Shown one piece after another: positions 1-9,365 of a DNA stretch of 41,512 nucleotides (position 1 is its first letter; every line of letters starts with the position of its first letter). Source of the stretch: Planctomycetota bacterium (GTDB lineage: Bacteria > Planctomycetota > Planctomycetia > Planctomycetales > Planctomycetaceae); assembly GCA_027618475.1 (NCBI GenBank), contig JAQCEJ010000044.1:1-41512 (forward strand), written 5' to 3'. The translations under genes were made by a program, and so were the position numbers. Below the pieces are notes generated by a model that was not told where the DNA came from, ran no database searches, and saw only the letters and a program-made list of their open reading frames with translations.

Positions 1-1203
1 GAGGCGGCGGTTTCCCAAATTGTCGATATCGTCGACATAGGCGGTCGAATCGCTGGCCCGCAACCGAAGCAGATAACGGATCGCGTTGACAAAGTCTTCG
101 GGGCGCAACGTCATTTCGGCATCGGGAACGTCCTGATTGAACTTGCGGTTGATGCGAAATCGTCCCACACGACCGAGACGGTAACGGTTCACATCGAAGA
201 ATTTCTCGCGGAACAAATCCATCGCCTTTTCGAGTTGCGGCGGATTTCCCGGACGTAGACGCTGATAAATCTTCAACAACGCTTCTTCATGCGTGTTAGT
301 GGCGTCTTTCCGCAAGCTGTTCAGGATAAGCTGATCATCGAGGTGCTCGAGTACGTCGACGGTTTTAAACCCGGCATCGACGATCTGCTGAGCGGCGGCG
401 GCATTGATCGTCTGGCCGCAAAGCAGGATGATTTCGCCAACTCGCTCGTGCTTCGCCGGGTAGATCAGATCGTCCGACGTGATTTTATTGACGAGGTCGG
501 CCCCCATGTCCGACTTATTAACCTTCATCGTCTTGGGCTGGTAGAATGTGCGGACCAAAGTCGAGTTCGACGAGAAATCGGCGTTCATTGCGCGGAGCAA
601 CGTCATCGCGGAGAATTTTCCGCTCTGATCGATTCGAACCAGAAGTTCGTCGTTCTTATTGATAACAAGTTCGATCCAACTTCCCCGTTCGGGAATAATT
701 CGGCAGGAATAACTTTTCTTCTCGCCTGGTTCCGAACTCAGGACAAAATCGACACCGGGAGAACGGTGCAACTGACTGACGACGACGCGTTCGGCACCAT
801 TGATAATAAATTCGCCACCCCCCAGCATAATCGGAATATCACCGAGGTAGACTTCCTCTTCGATCGGTTGCTCTTTGACCAACCGCAGCCAGATACGGAA
901 GGGCCGGCCGTAGGTCAGGCGAAGCTGGCGGCACTCGGTTGCCGTGTAACGAGGTTTTCCGAGTTCATAGCGAAGGTATTCGAGTTTGTACTGCCCATCG
1001 TACGATTCGACGGGAAAAATTTCCCGCATAATCTCTTCGAGACCTTCCCCCTTGCGTTCGCGGGGATGACGGTCTAACTGAAGGAATCGAGCAAACGATT
1101 CCGTCTGAATGCGGGTCAGATCGGCAATTTCGAACTCACCAGAAAGGGCACCCATCTGATGAACGGAATCGGACTGCAACGTACGGACGGGAGGTATCGG
1201 CAT
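1..1203 (-). CDS. rpoB: DNA-directed RNA polymerase subunit beta, N-terminal 401 codons (partial)
   Basis: This is the beta subunit of RNA polymerase, which forms one side of the catalytic cleft. The reverse strand reads open from an ATG at 1203 to the window edge, so only the first 401 codons are present. The protein begins [12 protein letters not shown]. It carries the conserved protrusion/lobe segment with [20 protein letters not shown] at about residues 142–161, which is typical of bacterial beta subunits. A GAAAGAG stretch about 6 bases upstream can serve as ribosome binding site and supports this start. It is the last gene of the ribosomal-protein block, and rpoC would be expected beyond position 1. 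The gap to rplL is unusually long (about 1.1 kb), so rpoB may have its own promoter or leader. Identity is certain; only the exact start is inferred. Confidence 0.97.
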   Translation of the reverse strand, partial: MPIPPVRTLQSDSVHQMGALSGEFEIADLTRIQTESFARFLQLDRHPRERKGEGLEEIMREIFPVESYDGQYKLEYLRYELGKPRYTATECRQLRLTYGRPFRIWLRLVKEQPIEEEVYLGDIPIMLGGGEFIINGAERVVVSQLHRSPGVDFVLSSEPGEKKSYSCRIIPERGSWIELVINKNDELLVRIDQSGKFSAMTLLRAMNADFSSNSTLVRTFYQPKTMKVNKSDMGADLVNKITSDDLIYPAKHERVGEIILLCGQTINAAAAQQIVDAGFKTVDVLEHLDDQLILNSLRKDATNTHEEALLKIYQRLRPGNPPQLEKAMDLFREKFFDVNRYRLGRVGRFRINRKFNQDVPDAEMTLRPEDFVNAIRYLLRLRASDSTAYVDDIDNLGNRRL

Positions 1204-2321
1204 GCGTCGCTCTTTCACTGAAGATATGAATTCAAAACCCAGCAGACGTTTCACGGAGACTGAAACGACATCTGACCAAAAGGCCGTACACGGGTTTCTG
1301 AATTCTAAATGGCTCGTATGTTATTGGGACGGTGGCATTGCAAATCGTTTATCGACGATGGTGTCGGATGATAACAAATTCGCGTAACCATTTTTGGTAC
1401 GTTGACAGACAGTTAATTCGTGTATTGGCAAAACCGCTATCGTGGTTCTTAGTTCTGTGACTCTGAAAACGGGCAGAATGTCAAATATTATTCTGGTGGA
1501 AAAGCTCTCTTATAGTGACACCGGTGTGGCGAGCCATTCGTCGACGACGGAATTCATTTCGACCGGCACCATCGACAACCGCCGTAAACGACTTCGCTGG
1601 CGTCAAGTGCGAGGCGAACCGGAATGAACCCGCATCCCCCTGAAGATCCCCCCCTCGGCGGTTCGGGTGTTGAAAATTGTTGGCCGGAGAAGAAAAAACA
1701 GACACCAACGGAAGGCGACGAATCGATGGAGGATCGATCCGCAAAATTCGGCAGCGAAGCAGAGGATCCAGCCGGGAAGATACGGACAAGCAGGAGAACG
1801 AACAGCGACAGCGCGGCGAATCAGCGGCACCATGACAAAACGATACATTCGCACGCACCTTCTCCCTGCCCCCCTGTCTGGAGTTTGAAAAAAGCACTGC
1901 AATACTCTCTGTCATGCTGATGGAACGCATGCTGATGGAACACCACCCCACAGGGTTATTATCCCTTGCGCTGTTCCTGATGTTACCCGTCTAAATTCGG
2001 CTAGCTCATTAACCGTCGAATCGCCCTACACCTGTCTTCGTCTTGAGACACACCGCCTCACCGCGCCGCCAAAAAATTGACAGACCACAACATACTGTGA
2101 TTTGCCGCAACTCGAGAATCACCCCACTCCTGAAGTAAACGCGACCAACAGAAACGAAAAGTCAACCTCAGTCGCCTCGGCCCGCCATTCGGTCACGGTC
2201 CATCATAGACCGAAAACGGACGAAGATTCGACAACGCTCTTTGCGCGAGTCGCCAAGAAACAAGATCGCCAGCTGCCAGTATCAACCAGTAACTCTCCCG
2301 CACCGCATAGTACGAGGTATC
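1204..2321. other. 1.1 kb rplL–rpoB spacer without a convincing gene
   Basis: No convincing gene was found here on either strand. Several open frames of 60–156 codons exist: 1481–1951 and 1603–1902 on the minus strand, 1624–1920 and 1667–1888 on the plus strand. They overlap each other, are rich in Arg, Ser and Cys, match no family I recognise, and lack good ribosome binding sites. The stretch separates rplL from rpoB, which lie close together in most bacteria, so it may hold a promoter, an attenuator or an RNA processing site for rpoB. No clear sigma-70 promoter or hairpin stands out by eye. A 14-bp tandem repeat lies at 1913–1941. Confidence 0.5.
1913..1941. repeat. Tandem 14-bp direct repeat
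   Basis: The sequence CATGCTGATGGAAC occurs twice in direct orientation, at 1913–1926 and 1928–1941, with one base between copies (period 15). It lies in the long rplL–rpoB spacer. It could be a small duplication or a pair of protein-binding sites upstream of rpoB. Function is unknown. Confidence 0.6.
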
Positions 2322-2714
2322 CTACTTAATTTCTACCTTCCCGCCAGATTCTTCGATCTCTTTCTTCAACTTTTCGGCATCTTCCTTCGAGATACCGGTT
2401 TTCAAAGGCTTCGGCACCCCTTCGACAAGATCCTTGGCCTCTTTGAGCCCCAGGCCTGTAGCGGCCCGCACAACCTTGATCACGGCGATCTTGTTGTCGC
2501 CGAAACCGGTCAAAACCACGTCAAAGTCGGTTTTTTCGGCTGCGGCCTCAGCAGCAGGAGCCGCAGCAGCCATCATCACGCCGCCTCCGGCCGGCTCGAT
2601 GCCATGCACATCCTTAAGATAATCAGCCAGGGCCTTGGCCTGTAACAGGGTCAGACCGACAATCTTGTCACCCAAATCTTTTGTATTCTGATCGAATTCA
2701 GCTACCGTCGACAT
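2322..2714 (-). CDS. rplL: Ribosomal protein L7/L12
   Basis: This is the acidic stalk protein of the 50S subunit, which recruits translational GTPases; dimers bind L10. The 130-residue product starts [11 protein letters not shown] and shows the standard layout. There is an N-terminal dimerisation helix, an Ala-rich hinge ([15 protein letters not shown], about residues 46–60), and a C-terminal domain ending in GGKVEIK with the conserved [16 protein letters not shown] and [13 protein letters not shown] segments. An upstream in-frame ATG would add nine residues. The start at 2714 is chosen because it fits the family and has AGGA elements just upstream. It lies downstream of rplJ, as usual, but 189 bases away. 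A long gap separates it from rpoB. Confidence 0.97.
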   Translation of the reverse strand: MSTVAEFDQNTKDLGDKIVGLTLLQAKALADYLKDVHGIEPAGGGVMMAAAAPAAEAAAEKTDFDVVLTGFGDNKIAVIKVVRAATGLGLKEAKDLVEGVPKPLKTGISKEDAEKLKKEIEESGGKVEIK

Positions 2715-2903
2715 GCTCGTCCTATCCTTTCTCGCGTGCACTTCTGTGCAAGAGGGTCATCTCCCCGATCCAGCACACTCTGAAAACGTTTCCAACCACC
2801 AGATTGATGGTTCACATACTCACCATGATTTCACCGATTGTCAATCCAACCGGCATATTTTTTGCAAAAGAGGTGACACAATCGGCACCTGCAGGGATAC
2901 CTA

Positions 2904-3461
2904 TCACTCCGCAGCCGGAGTCGCCTCCACTGACGCTTCCTCTCCGGACGCTTCCTTCTCGGCGAGCGCCTTGAGCTGACCGGAAATTTTACCGCCGGGA
3001 CCAAGCAGAAGAGCACCCAACTGACGCCCGGGACTCAGCATCAACGTCACAATTTCGCCCAGCGTTTCGATACGACCGGCACTCTTGCTGAGGGAATCAA
3101 CGTCAGCAGAGGATAAGGCTGCCCCTTCGGCAACCCCCCCCTTGATCTCGAGAGTGGCAATATCCTTCGCCCATTTGGCGATTTCTTTGGAGAGAGCAAC
3201 AATATCTTCGCCTCCCCAGACCAGCGTCGACGGACCTTCCAGGACGCCATCGAGTGCCGTCACGCCGTTTTGACGCAGCGCAACAGAGGCTAGTGCATTC
3301 TTCACGGTCAACGCCGCGATATTTTTCTCACGCAATGCGATTCGCATTTTATTGGTTGTGACGGCGTCAACCTTGGCCAAATTCACGACAAGGAAGTTCG
3401 TTTCGTCGCCGATGCGTTTTTGCAATTCGGTGATCACCATCTGCTTAACCTGCTTACTCAT
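2904..3461 (-). CDS. rplJ: Ribosomal protein L10
   Basis: L10 is the base of the ribosomal stalk. It binds 23S rRNA and carries L7/L12 dimers on its C-terminal helix. The product has 185 residues, slightly longer than the E. coli protein (165), with a Glu/Ala-rich C-terminal extension (EKEASGEEASVEATPAAE). The N-terminal domain begins MSKQVKQMVITEL. It contains the family signature region around FLVVNLAKVDAVTTNKMR (about residues 23–40) and the VKNALASVAL segment. GAGGG lies about 4 bases before the ATG. The gene sits 71 bases after rplA, a short leader in which L10/L12 feedback control might occur, as in E. coli. I did not see a definite L10-binding fold. Confidence 0.96.
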   Translation of the reverse strand: MSKQVKQMVITELQKRIGDETNFLVVNLAKVDAVTTNKMRIALREKNIAALTVKNALASVALRQNGVTALDGVLEGPSTLVWGGEDIVALSKEIAKWAKDIATLEIKGGVAEGAALSSADVDSLSKSAGRIETLGEIVTLMLSPGRQLGALLLGPGGKISGQLKALAEKEASGEEASVEATPAAE

Positions 3462-3532
3462 CGCCCTCGTATCCTCTCAACACAATTATCCGCGATCACT
3501 CAATACCGAAACCTGCCGACAGTCACATACTG

Positions 3533-4237
3533 CTACACGGCAATCGAGATCGAAGGCGAGATGGTTGCCGTCAGACTGATGCCCCGCATGTAAACACCCT
3601 TAGACGCGGAAGGCTTCAGATTGTTAATGTATTTCACCAGCGCTTCGATGTTGTCGATCAACTTCTGCTCGTCGAACGACATCTTGCCCACGACACAATG
3701 CACGATGCCGCCGGCATCGACGCGGAACTCGACCTTACCGGCCTTGTATTCTTTGACGGCATTAGCGACATCCTGCGTGACCGTACCGGCACGTGGCGAC
3801 GGCATCAATCCACGGGGACCGAGAACGCGACCGAGTGGACCGACCACACCCATCATATCCGGGGTCGCGATCGCTACATCGAAATCGGTCCAGCCATCTT
3901 TCACTTTGTCGGCCAGATCTTTACCGCCAACGTGATCGGCACCAGCCGCTTCGGCAATCGCCACATTCGGCCCCTGACAGAAGACGAGAATCCGTTGGGC
4001 CTTGCCGATGCCGTGCGGCAGTACGATCGAACCGCGAACGATCTGGTCGGCCTGCTTGGGATCAACGCCGAGTCGCAGCGCCAACTCGACCGTCTGATCG
4101 TAACGGCAGGGGCGCACCCCCTTCGGGAGGTCGGACTCCAACCCCTTCAAAACCTTTACTGCCTGAGGAACGTCGACCGGGCCGAGATTGATAACCTTGC
4201 CTAAAACGTGTCGATAGCGTTTCGATTGTTTCGCCAT
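3533..4237 (-). CDS. rplA: Ribosomal protein L1
   Basis: L1 binds 23S rRNA at the mobile L1 stalk, which helps release deacylated tRNA. In many bacteria it also represses its own operon. The product has 234 residues, the same as in E. coli. Visible signatures are the N-terminal region [11 protein letters not shown], the [11 protein letters not shown] segment at about residues 69–79, and the L1 signature [20 protein letters not shown] near residues 127–146. The C-terminal part contains the [21 protein letters not shown] core-domain strand. The sequence before the start is only weakly purine-rich. It lies 76 bases after rplK in the usual rplK–rplA order. Confidence 0.97.
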   Translation of the reverse strand: MAKQSKRYRHVLGKVINLGPVDVPQAVKVLKGLESDLPKGVRPCRYDQTVELALRLGVDPKQADQIVRGSIVLPHGIGKAQRILVFCQGPNVAIAEAAGADHVGGKDLADKVKDGWTDFDVAIATPDMMGVVGPLGRVLGPRGLMPSPRAGTVTQDVANAVKEYKAGKVEFRVDAGGIVHCVVGKMSFDEQKLIDNIEALVKYINNLKPSASKGVYMRGISLTATISPSISIAV

Positions 4238-4313
4238 GAGTCTGCATTCTTACAAAATATTTGTCGATGTATTCGAATTCAACTTGTGGATGACCGACCG
4301 CCGTCACAGATGC

Positions 4314-4739
4314 CTACCCGACGACCTCGATCCCCATGCTTCGCGCCGTGCCGGCGATCATCTTGGCCGCCTGATTTAAGTCCTTCGCATTCAAATCGTT
4401 AACCTTCATCTTTGCGATATCTACGAGTTGCTGCTGAGTAACCGTACCGACCTTCTCACTCTTGACCTTAGCGGCCCCTTTTGCAATTTGGGCAGCCTGC
4501 TTGAGGAGAACCGACGCCGGCGGACTTTTGAGAATAAACTCAAACGAGCGGTCGTTATAAATCGTGACAATCACCGGAATGACCGTCCCTGCCATTTCGC
4601 GGGTCCGCTCGTTGAACTGCATAACGAACTGACCGATATTCACACCGTGAGGGCCGAGCGCCGTTCCGACCGGCGGCGCCGGAGTAGCCTGCCCCCCCTT
4701 GGCTTGAAGTTTGACCTGAGCAACAACCGATTTCGCCAT
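4314..4739 (-). CDS. rplK: Ribosomal protein L11
   Basis: L11 binds the GTPase-associated centre of 23S rRNA and takes part in factor function and the stringent response. The product has 141 residues, the normal length. The N-terminal domain carries GGQATPAPPVGTALGPHGVN (residues 15–34), the proline-rich segment typical of L11. The C-terminal RNA-binding domain ends with NQAAKMIAGTARSMGIEVVG. It is the first ribosomal-protein gene after nusG, with a 109-base leader. That leader is the place where L1-dependent control would act if it is conserved; I could not confirm a binding site by eye. Confidence 0.97.
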   Translation of the reverse strand: MAKSVVAQVKLQAKGGQATPAPPVGTALGPHGVNIGQFVMQFNERTREMAGTVIPVIVTIYNDRSFEFILKSPPASVLLKQAAQIAKGAAKVKSEKVGTVTQQQLVDIAKMKVNDLNAKDLNQAAKMIAGTARSMGIEVVG

Positions 4740-4848
4740 GATGTTAAATCTTCAACTCTTGAACAATGAAAAATGAACTTACCGTGACAACTTTATGGAA
4801 ACTCTTCTGCGAAGGCCGCAAACCGAGATGGCTTTTATGCTGAAACAA

Positions 4849-5424
4849 TCAAACAGCCTCGACCTGCCAATATTCCAGTTCCGTCGGCGTCGAACGACCG
4901 AAAATCTCAACAAGAACCGTCACCTTGCCGTTCGCTTCATCGATCGAATCGATCGAACCCTCAAAACTCTCGAACGGGCCTTCTTTGATCTTCACGATTT
5001 CGCCGCGCGTGTAACCGATCTTGACCTTCGTCGGTTCACTGAGCTTAACCTCTTCCTGACCGAGCATGCGTTTAATTTCATGCTCCTGCATGGCGATTGG
5101 CTTGCCGGCCGCTCCGGTAAAATCACCCACACCACTGGTGTTACGAACAAGGTAAAACGTTTCATCATTCAGAATCATCTGAATCATGAGATACCCCGGA
5201 TACAGCTTTCGCTCGGTGACCTTTTTCTTGCCCCCTTTGGTTTCGACAACCTTTTCGGTCGGGATTATCACTTCGCCAAAGAACTCTTCCACGCCGTCAC
5301 GCTTAATCGAACGGAGCAACGAATCGCGAATCGATTTCTCGCGATTGCTCTGAACCTTCAACACGTACCAGCACATCGACTGGTCGATTGGAATGGGAGA
5401 TTCGGTTTGCTGCTGGTCGTCCAT
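4849..5424 (-). CDS. nusG: Transcription termination/antitermination factor NusG
   Basis: NusG binds RNA polymerase through its NGN domain and links it to Rho or to ribosomal protein S10 through its KOW domain. The product has 191 residues from the ATG at 5424. The NGN domain (about 17–120) contains [13 protein letters not shown] and [11 protein letters not shown]. The KOW domain (about 135–191) contains [19 protein letters not shown] and ends in [12 protein letters not shown] eight codons upstream is in frame but has no better ribosome binding site, so the ATG is preferred. Neither start has a strong Shine-Dalgarno sequence. The gene lies between secE and rplK, as in most bacteria, but a 382-base spacer separates it from secE. 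Confidence 0.96.
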   Translation of the reverse strand: MDDQQQTESPIPIDQSMCWYVLKVQSNREKSIRDSLLRSIKRDGVEEFFGEVIIPTEKVVETKGGKKKVTERKLYPGYLMIQMILNDETFYLVRNTSGVGDFTGAAGKPIAMQEHEIKRMLGQEEVKLSEPTKVKIGYTRGEIVKIKEGPFESFEGSIDSIDEANGKVTVLVEIFGRSTPTELEYWQVEAV

Positions 5425-5806
5425 TGTTCTGCCAATTGTCTTGATCAAGCGATCACAAACACTTCGAATTCTAATCCGTTCAATCGGGCGAAACGATCAG
5501 ACGCCCTCCGCCGTATCGACGGAGTATTTCAACAGAAATGCCTGCCGCCGCTTGAAATCGACCGATTGAGGGCTGCGATTTCGGGAAGAATTCGCAATCA
5601 TGGCGTAACGCGAAGAAAATTTCAAGAAACCTGACCCCAGAATCACGATTCTTTGCCAGAGTCGGTCCTTTAACCTGTAATTTATAGTTCCACTACCCAA
5701 GATTCAGACAGGAAGTGTTCGCCCGAGATCAAAAAAAAGAGCTTGCACGCCATCGTTCATTTATTCTTGTACCTGCTTAACGATTTAACGATCACGAAGA
5801 GGGTCG
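5425..5806. other. secE–nusG spacer, no gene seen
   Basis: This 382-base stretch has no supported gene. A 67-codon frame on the minus strand (5497–5700) has no recognisable features. The spacer holds an eight-pair hairpin at 5506–5524 and, on the minus strand, a run of eight T at about 5732–5739 that lacks a clear preceding stem. It may contain a promoter or leader for nusG and the downstream ribosomal genes. Confidence 0.4.
5506..5524 (-). other. Short hairpin in nusG leader
   Basis: On the minus strand CTCCGTCG and CGGCGGAG can pair around a three-base ATA loop. This gives an eight-pair stem with one G·U pair. It is not followed by a U run, so it is not a classic terminator. It lies about 80 bases upstream of nusG and may be a leader structure. 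Confidence 0.35.
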
Positions 5807-6253
5807 TCAGGCAGTAATTTCAAGAACGTGTAGCCAGCGGAACAGCTGTTGCCAGAAAAAATCGAACAGCAGCAGCAAAAACCCCATCAGAAACATCGTT
5901 CCCAGCACGACCAGTGTCGATCGAATCAATTCCTGTTTGCTTGCCCAGGCGATTTTGTCGACCTCTCCCTCGACCGAGATCAAGAAATCGGCAAAACGTG
6001 GGAGATTGACGATGCGAAACACGACCCACAACCCGGCAACGATCAACACGAAGGGGACGCCGACTTTGACCGCTCGACCGCTCTCTTGCAGAAAGGCCTG
6101 AGAAAATGTGTAGAAGCCGGCAATCACCGCAACACCAAGCGCGACCGCCGTGAGCTGGCGAATCAGCCGTCCCTGGTTGCGTTTATAAAAGGACGACACG
6201 AACAGAGTCGCCCAGATACCGAGATTCGATGCACTGTCTTTTGATTTTCCCAT
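5807..6253 (-). CDS. secE: Preprotein translocase subunit SecE
   Basis: SecE clamps the SecY channel in the inner membrane and is essential for protein export. From the ATG at 6253 the product has 148 residues with three hydrophobic segments at about 34–52, 64–84 and 111–134. It is therefore the long, three-helix form, as in E. coli, rather than the short single-helix form. The conserved SecE core begins near residue 87: an amphipathic segment with VEGEVDKIAWASKQELIRST runs into the last membrane helix. A longer in-frame start at 6328 is possible but the extra residues look non-native. The gene lies between tRNA-Trp and nusG, the common bacterial arrangement. Confidence 0.93.
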   Translation of the reverse strand: MGKSKDSASNLGIWATLFVSSFYKRNQGRLIRQLTAVALGVAVIAGFYTFSQAFLQESGRAVKVGVPFVLIVAGLWVVFRIVNLPRFADFLISVEGEVDKIAWASKQELIRSTLVVLGTMFLMGFLLLLFDFFWQQLFRWLHVLEITA

Positions 6254-6352
6254 AGTGTGCCACAATACTTTGTTGAAGCTGAACCCGAGAGCGGCCGACC
6301 GATCCGTCGCCCGGCACCACGCTGACACGGGTCAACGTCCTCCGCACCAGAA

Positions 6353-6424
6353 CACGGGCGGAGGGACTTGAACCCCCAACCGCCGGATTTGGAATCCGGT
6401 GCTCTGCCATTGAGCTACACCCGT
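6353..6424 (-). tRNA. tRNA-Trp (anticodon CCA)
   Basis: The minus strand folds into a 72-base cloverleaf. The acceptor stem is ACGGGTG with CGCCCGT, the D arm is GCTC/GAGC, the anticodon stem is CCGGA/TCCGG with loop TTCCAAA, and the T arm carries TTCAAGT. The anticodon is CCA, for tryptophan, and the discriminator base is G. The 3' CCA is not encoded. It lies just before secE, a placement seen in many bacteria. Confidence 0.96.
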
Positions 6425-6461
6425 AAAACGATTGAATTGAAACAAGGGTTCAATCGCACCA

Positions 6462-6614
6462 TTATTTCTTTCGCGACTCTTTGTGCAATGTATGCTTGCG
6501 AAGCTTCGGACAATACTTTTTCAACTCGAGGCGATCGGCGCCGCGCGTTTCTTTAATGACCCGGTAGTTCCGCTGCCCCGATTCGGTACACTCCAACCAC
6601 ACATATTCTCGCAT
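6462..6614 (-). CDS. rpmG: Ribosomal protein L33
   Basis: This 50-residue protein of the large subunit begins MREYVWLECTESGQRNY. It contains LELKKYCPKLRKHTLHKES, the diagnostic C-terminal half of L33. Zinc-binding L33 proteins have two CxxC pairs. Here only the first Cys of each pair remains (Cys9 and Cys35), and the partners are Ser12 and Leu38. The rest of the sequence resembles the zinc-binding type, so the ribbon seems to have lost zinc binding in place. The gene lies between tuf and tRNA-Trp/secE, its normal position. The start has no strong ribosome binding site, but no other in-frame ATG fits the family. Confidence 0.95.
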   Translation of the reverse strand: MREYVWLECTESGQRNYRVIKETRGADRLELKKYCPKLRKHTLHKESRKK

Positions 6615-6747
6615 ATCTCACCATCACGCCAGGATTGAACTATAACCATCGTGCTAACGCATCCGCTTCATCCCCCCACAATCGTTTGTGGAACCCACGA
6701 AAGCCGTCGGAGCGATGAAACGACACACAAAACCGAAAATGAACAGA

Positions 6748-6780
6748 ACCGGCGCCTTGCCGAAGAGGAAAGACGCCGGT
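6748..6780 (-). terminator. Hairpin downstream of tuf
   Basis: Twelve bases after the tuf stop codon the minus strand reads ACCGGCGTCTT, an 11-base loop, then AAGGCGCCGGT. This gives an 11-pair stem with one G·U pair. The following sequence is moderately T-rich (TTCTGTTCATTTT) without a perfect U run. It is a likely terminator or attenuator between tuf and rpmG. Confidence 0.6.
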
Positions 6781-6792
6781 CAATTATTGAAC

Positions 6793-7989
<1,197 letters not shown>

Positions 7990-8165
7990 TTCTTTCTTTT
8001 CTCCCGTAGTATCAAACCGGACACCGAATCAAGCCGGACAACCGAGGTTTTTCCTCGTAAGATTTATTTGCCGCGGAGAGATTTTAGCGATTGGGGAGGT
8101 ATTCCGCCAACACGCACGAGAACGGATTTCAATTTCTCCACAAAACAAAATACATGGACCGACCA

Positions 8166-8238
<73 letters not shown>

Positions 8239-8371
8239 AATCCTCACCTTGGTATCGAGCGAGGCCGGGACAAGGCTGGCAGCCATCCCGGCCACACTAC
8301 CATTCAACTCAACTTAAACTTCTATTCCAGGTCCATGTTCGACGGCACCCATGCCGTCGAAATCTATACAG

Positions 8372-8442
8372 AGCGGGTGAAGGGAATCGAACCCTCACAG
8401 CCAGCTTGGAAGGCTGGTACTCTACCATTGAGTTACACCCGC
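8372..8442 (-). tRNA. tRNA-Gly (anticodon TCC)
   Basis: The minus strand folds into a 71-base cloverleaf with acceptor stem GCGGGTG/TCACCCGC-type pairing. The anticodon stem is CCAGC/GCTGG with loop CTTCCAA, and the T loop is TTCGATT. The anticodon is TCC, which reads GGA and GGG. It corresponds in position to glyT in the E. coli tRNA–tufB operon. Confidence 0.95.
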
Positions 8443-8562
8443 AGTTTCGCGAGATCATTAAGCCACGGTCGCCTTATCACCAAAAAGCAGCACTCATCGA
8501 TTCCAATCGTCACAGACCGACGCCTCATGCGATCTTGCCGACATGTTTATTCCTTTGTCGAG

Positions 8563-8644
8563 TGGGGGAAGCAGGATTCGAACCTGCGAAGGCATTGCCA
8601 CCAGATTTACAGTCTGGCCCCTTTGACCACTCGGGTATTCCCCC
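8563..8644 (-). tRNA. tRNA-Tyr (anticodon GTA)
   Basis: This 82-base class II tRNA on the minus strand has acceptor stem GGGGGAA/TTCCCCC and anticodon stem CCAGA/TCTGG with loop CTGTAAA, so the anticodon is GTA. It has a long variable arm (about TGGCAATGCCTTC), as expected for bacterial tRNA-Tyr. The discriminator base is A. It corresponds in position to tyrU of E. coli. Confidence 0.95.
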
Positions 8645-8832
8645 CCGATTCTTGCATTGAAAATCAAGTTGATATCGTCAGATCAGGAACCAGATTCCTT
8701 GCTGTAGAAGTCAAACCATCGCAGATCTCGACGACACACACGTCCGCCGAAAAACTTCTGGTCAGATCGATCAAAAATACGTCGGCGATGTCGTGGGGGG
8801 ATGGACCAGTTGAATACAGGTGGCCACCGGTG

Positions 8833-8905
8833 AGCTAGCGGAGGGACTCGAACCCACAACCCCCGGTTTACAAAACCGGAGCTCTGCCAATTGAGCTACG
8901 CTAGC
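8833..8905 (-). tRNA. tRNA-Thr (anticodon TGT)
   Basis: This 73-base cloverleaf on the minus strand has acceptor stem GCTAGCG/CGCTAGC and anticodon stem CCGGT/ACCGG with loop TTTGTAA, so the anticodon is TGT, reading ACA and ACG. The T loop is TTCGAGT. It is the first gene of the tRNA–tuf unit, like thrU in E. coli, and lies about 28 bases downstream of a promoter-like sequence. Confidence 0.96.
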
Positions 8906-8933
8906 CAGTTTGTTTTACAGGGTTAAGTCGCTC

Positions 8934-8961
8934 AATATAACAAGCCCGCTTGAGCTTGCAA
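8934..8961 (-). promoter_or_regulatory. Promoter-like site for the tRNA–tuf operon
   Basis: On the minus strand TTGCAA (8961–8956) and TATATT (8939–8934) are separated by 16 bases. This resembles sigma-70 –35 and –10 boxes. The –10 box lies 28 bases before the first tRNA, a sensible distance for a stable-RNA promoter. The spacer holds a small CAAGC/GCTTG inverted repeat. Assignment is by motif and position only. Confidence 0.55.
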
Positions 8962-9365
8962 GGCAGAATCCCCACACCTCGCGAGAAAAGTAGACTTTCC
9001 TCCCGGCATGTTTTCCAATCGGTTTCATCCCCCGCAAAGGGGCTTGGCTACCAAGTTTCCGCCCATAAGTTATCGTGCATCTCACTTCGCCGCAATCCTG
9101 AATCGGTCGATTCTTCCACCCCAGACCAGAACTGATCGCATGTCTCCATTTTAGGCAGCTCATAGCGGGGATCGCGCCTTCACAAATAATATGAACAAAG
9201 AAGAATCAACCGAGTGGCTTTTCCTGTTGAATATAGACACTCCTTACTTGGTCAAGTTCGCTCCATCAATCGGTTTCTGTTTGCTTTTGCACTGAACCTT
9301 TCTATCCTTCCATGTTGAGTGATCCATTATTGCTGAATATCCTCTTTTCAGAAGGGATCAACCGC
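8962..9365. other. Divergent spacer, no gene seen
   Basis: This stretch lies between the tRNA-operon promoter (minus) and the first plus-strand gene. An 82-codon minus-strand frame (8915–9163) covers the promoter and has no recognisable features. The promoter for the propeller gene must lie here, but I could not pick a convincing one. Confidence 0.4.

Noticed and set aside
1481-1951. 156-codon minus-strand frame in the rplL–rpoB gap
   Set aside because: Rich in Arg, Ser and Cys, overlaps other frames, has no family resemblance and no good start context.
5732-5739. Run of eight T on the minus strand after secE
   Set aside because: No stem of useful length precedes it, so it is not called a terminator.
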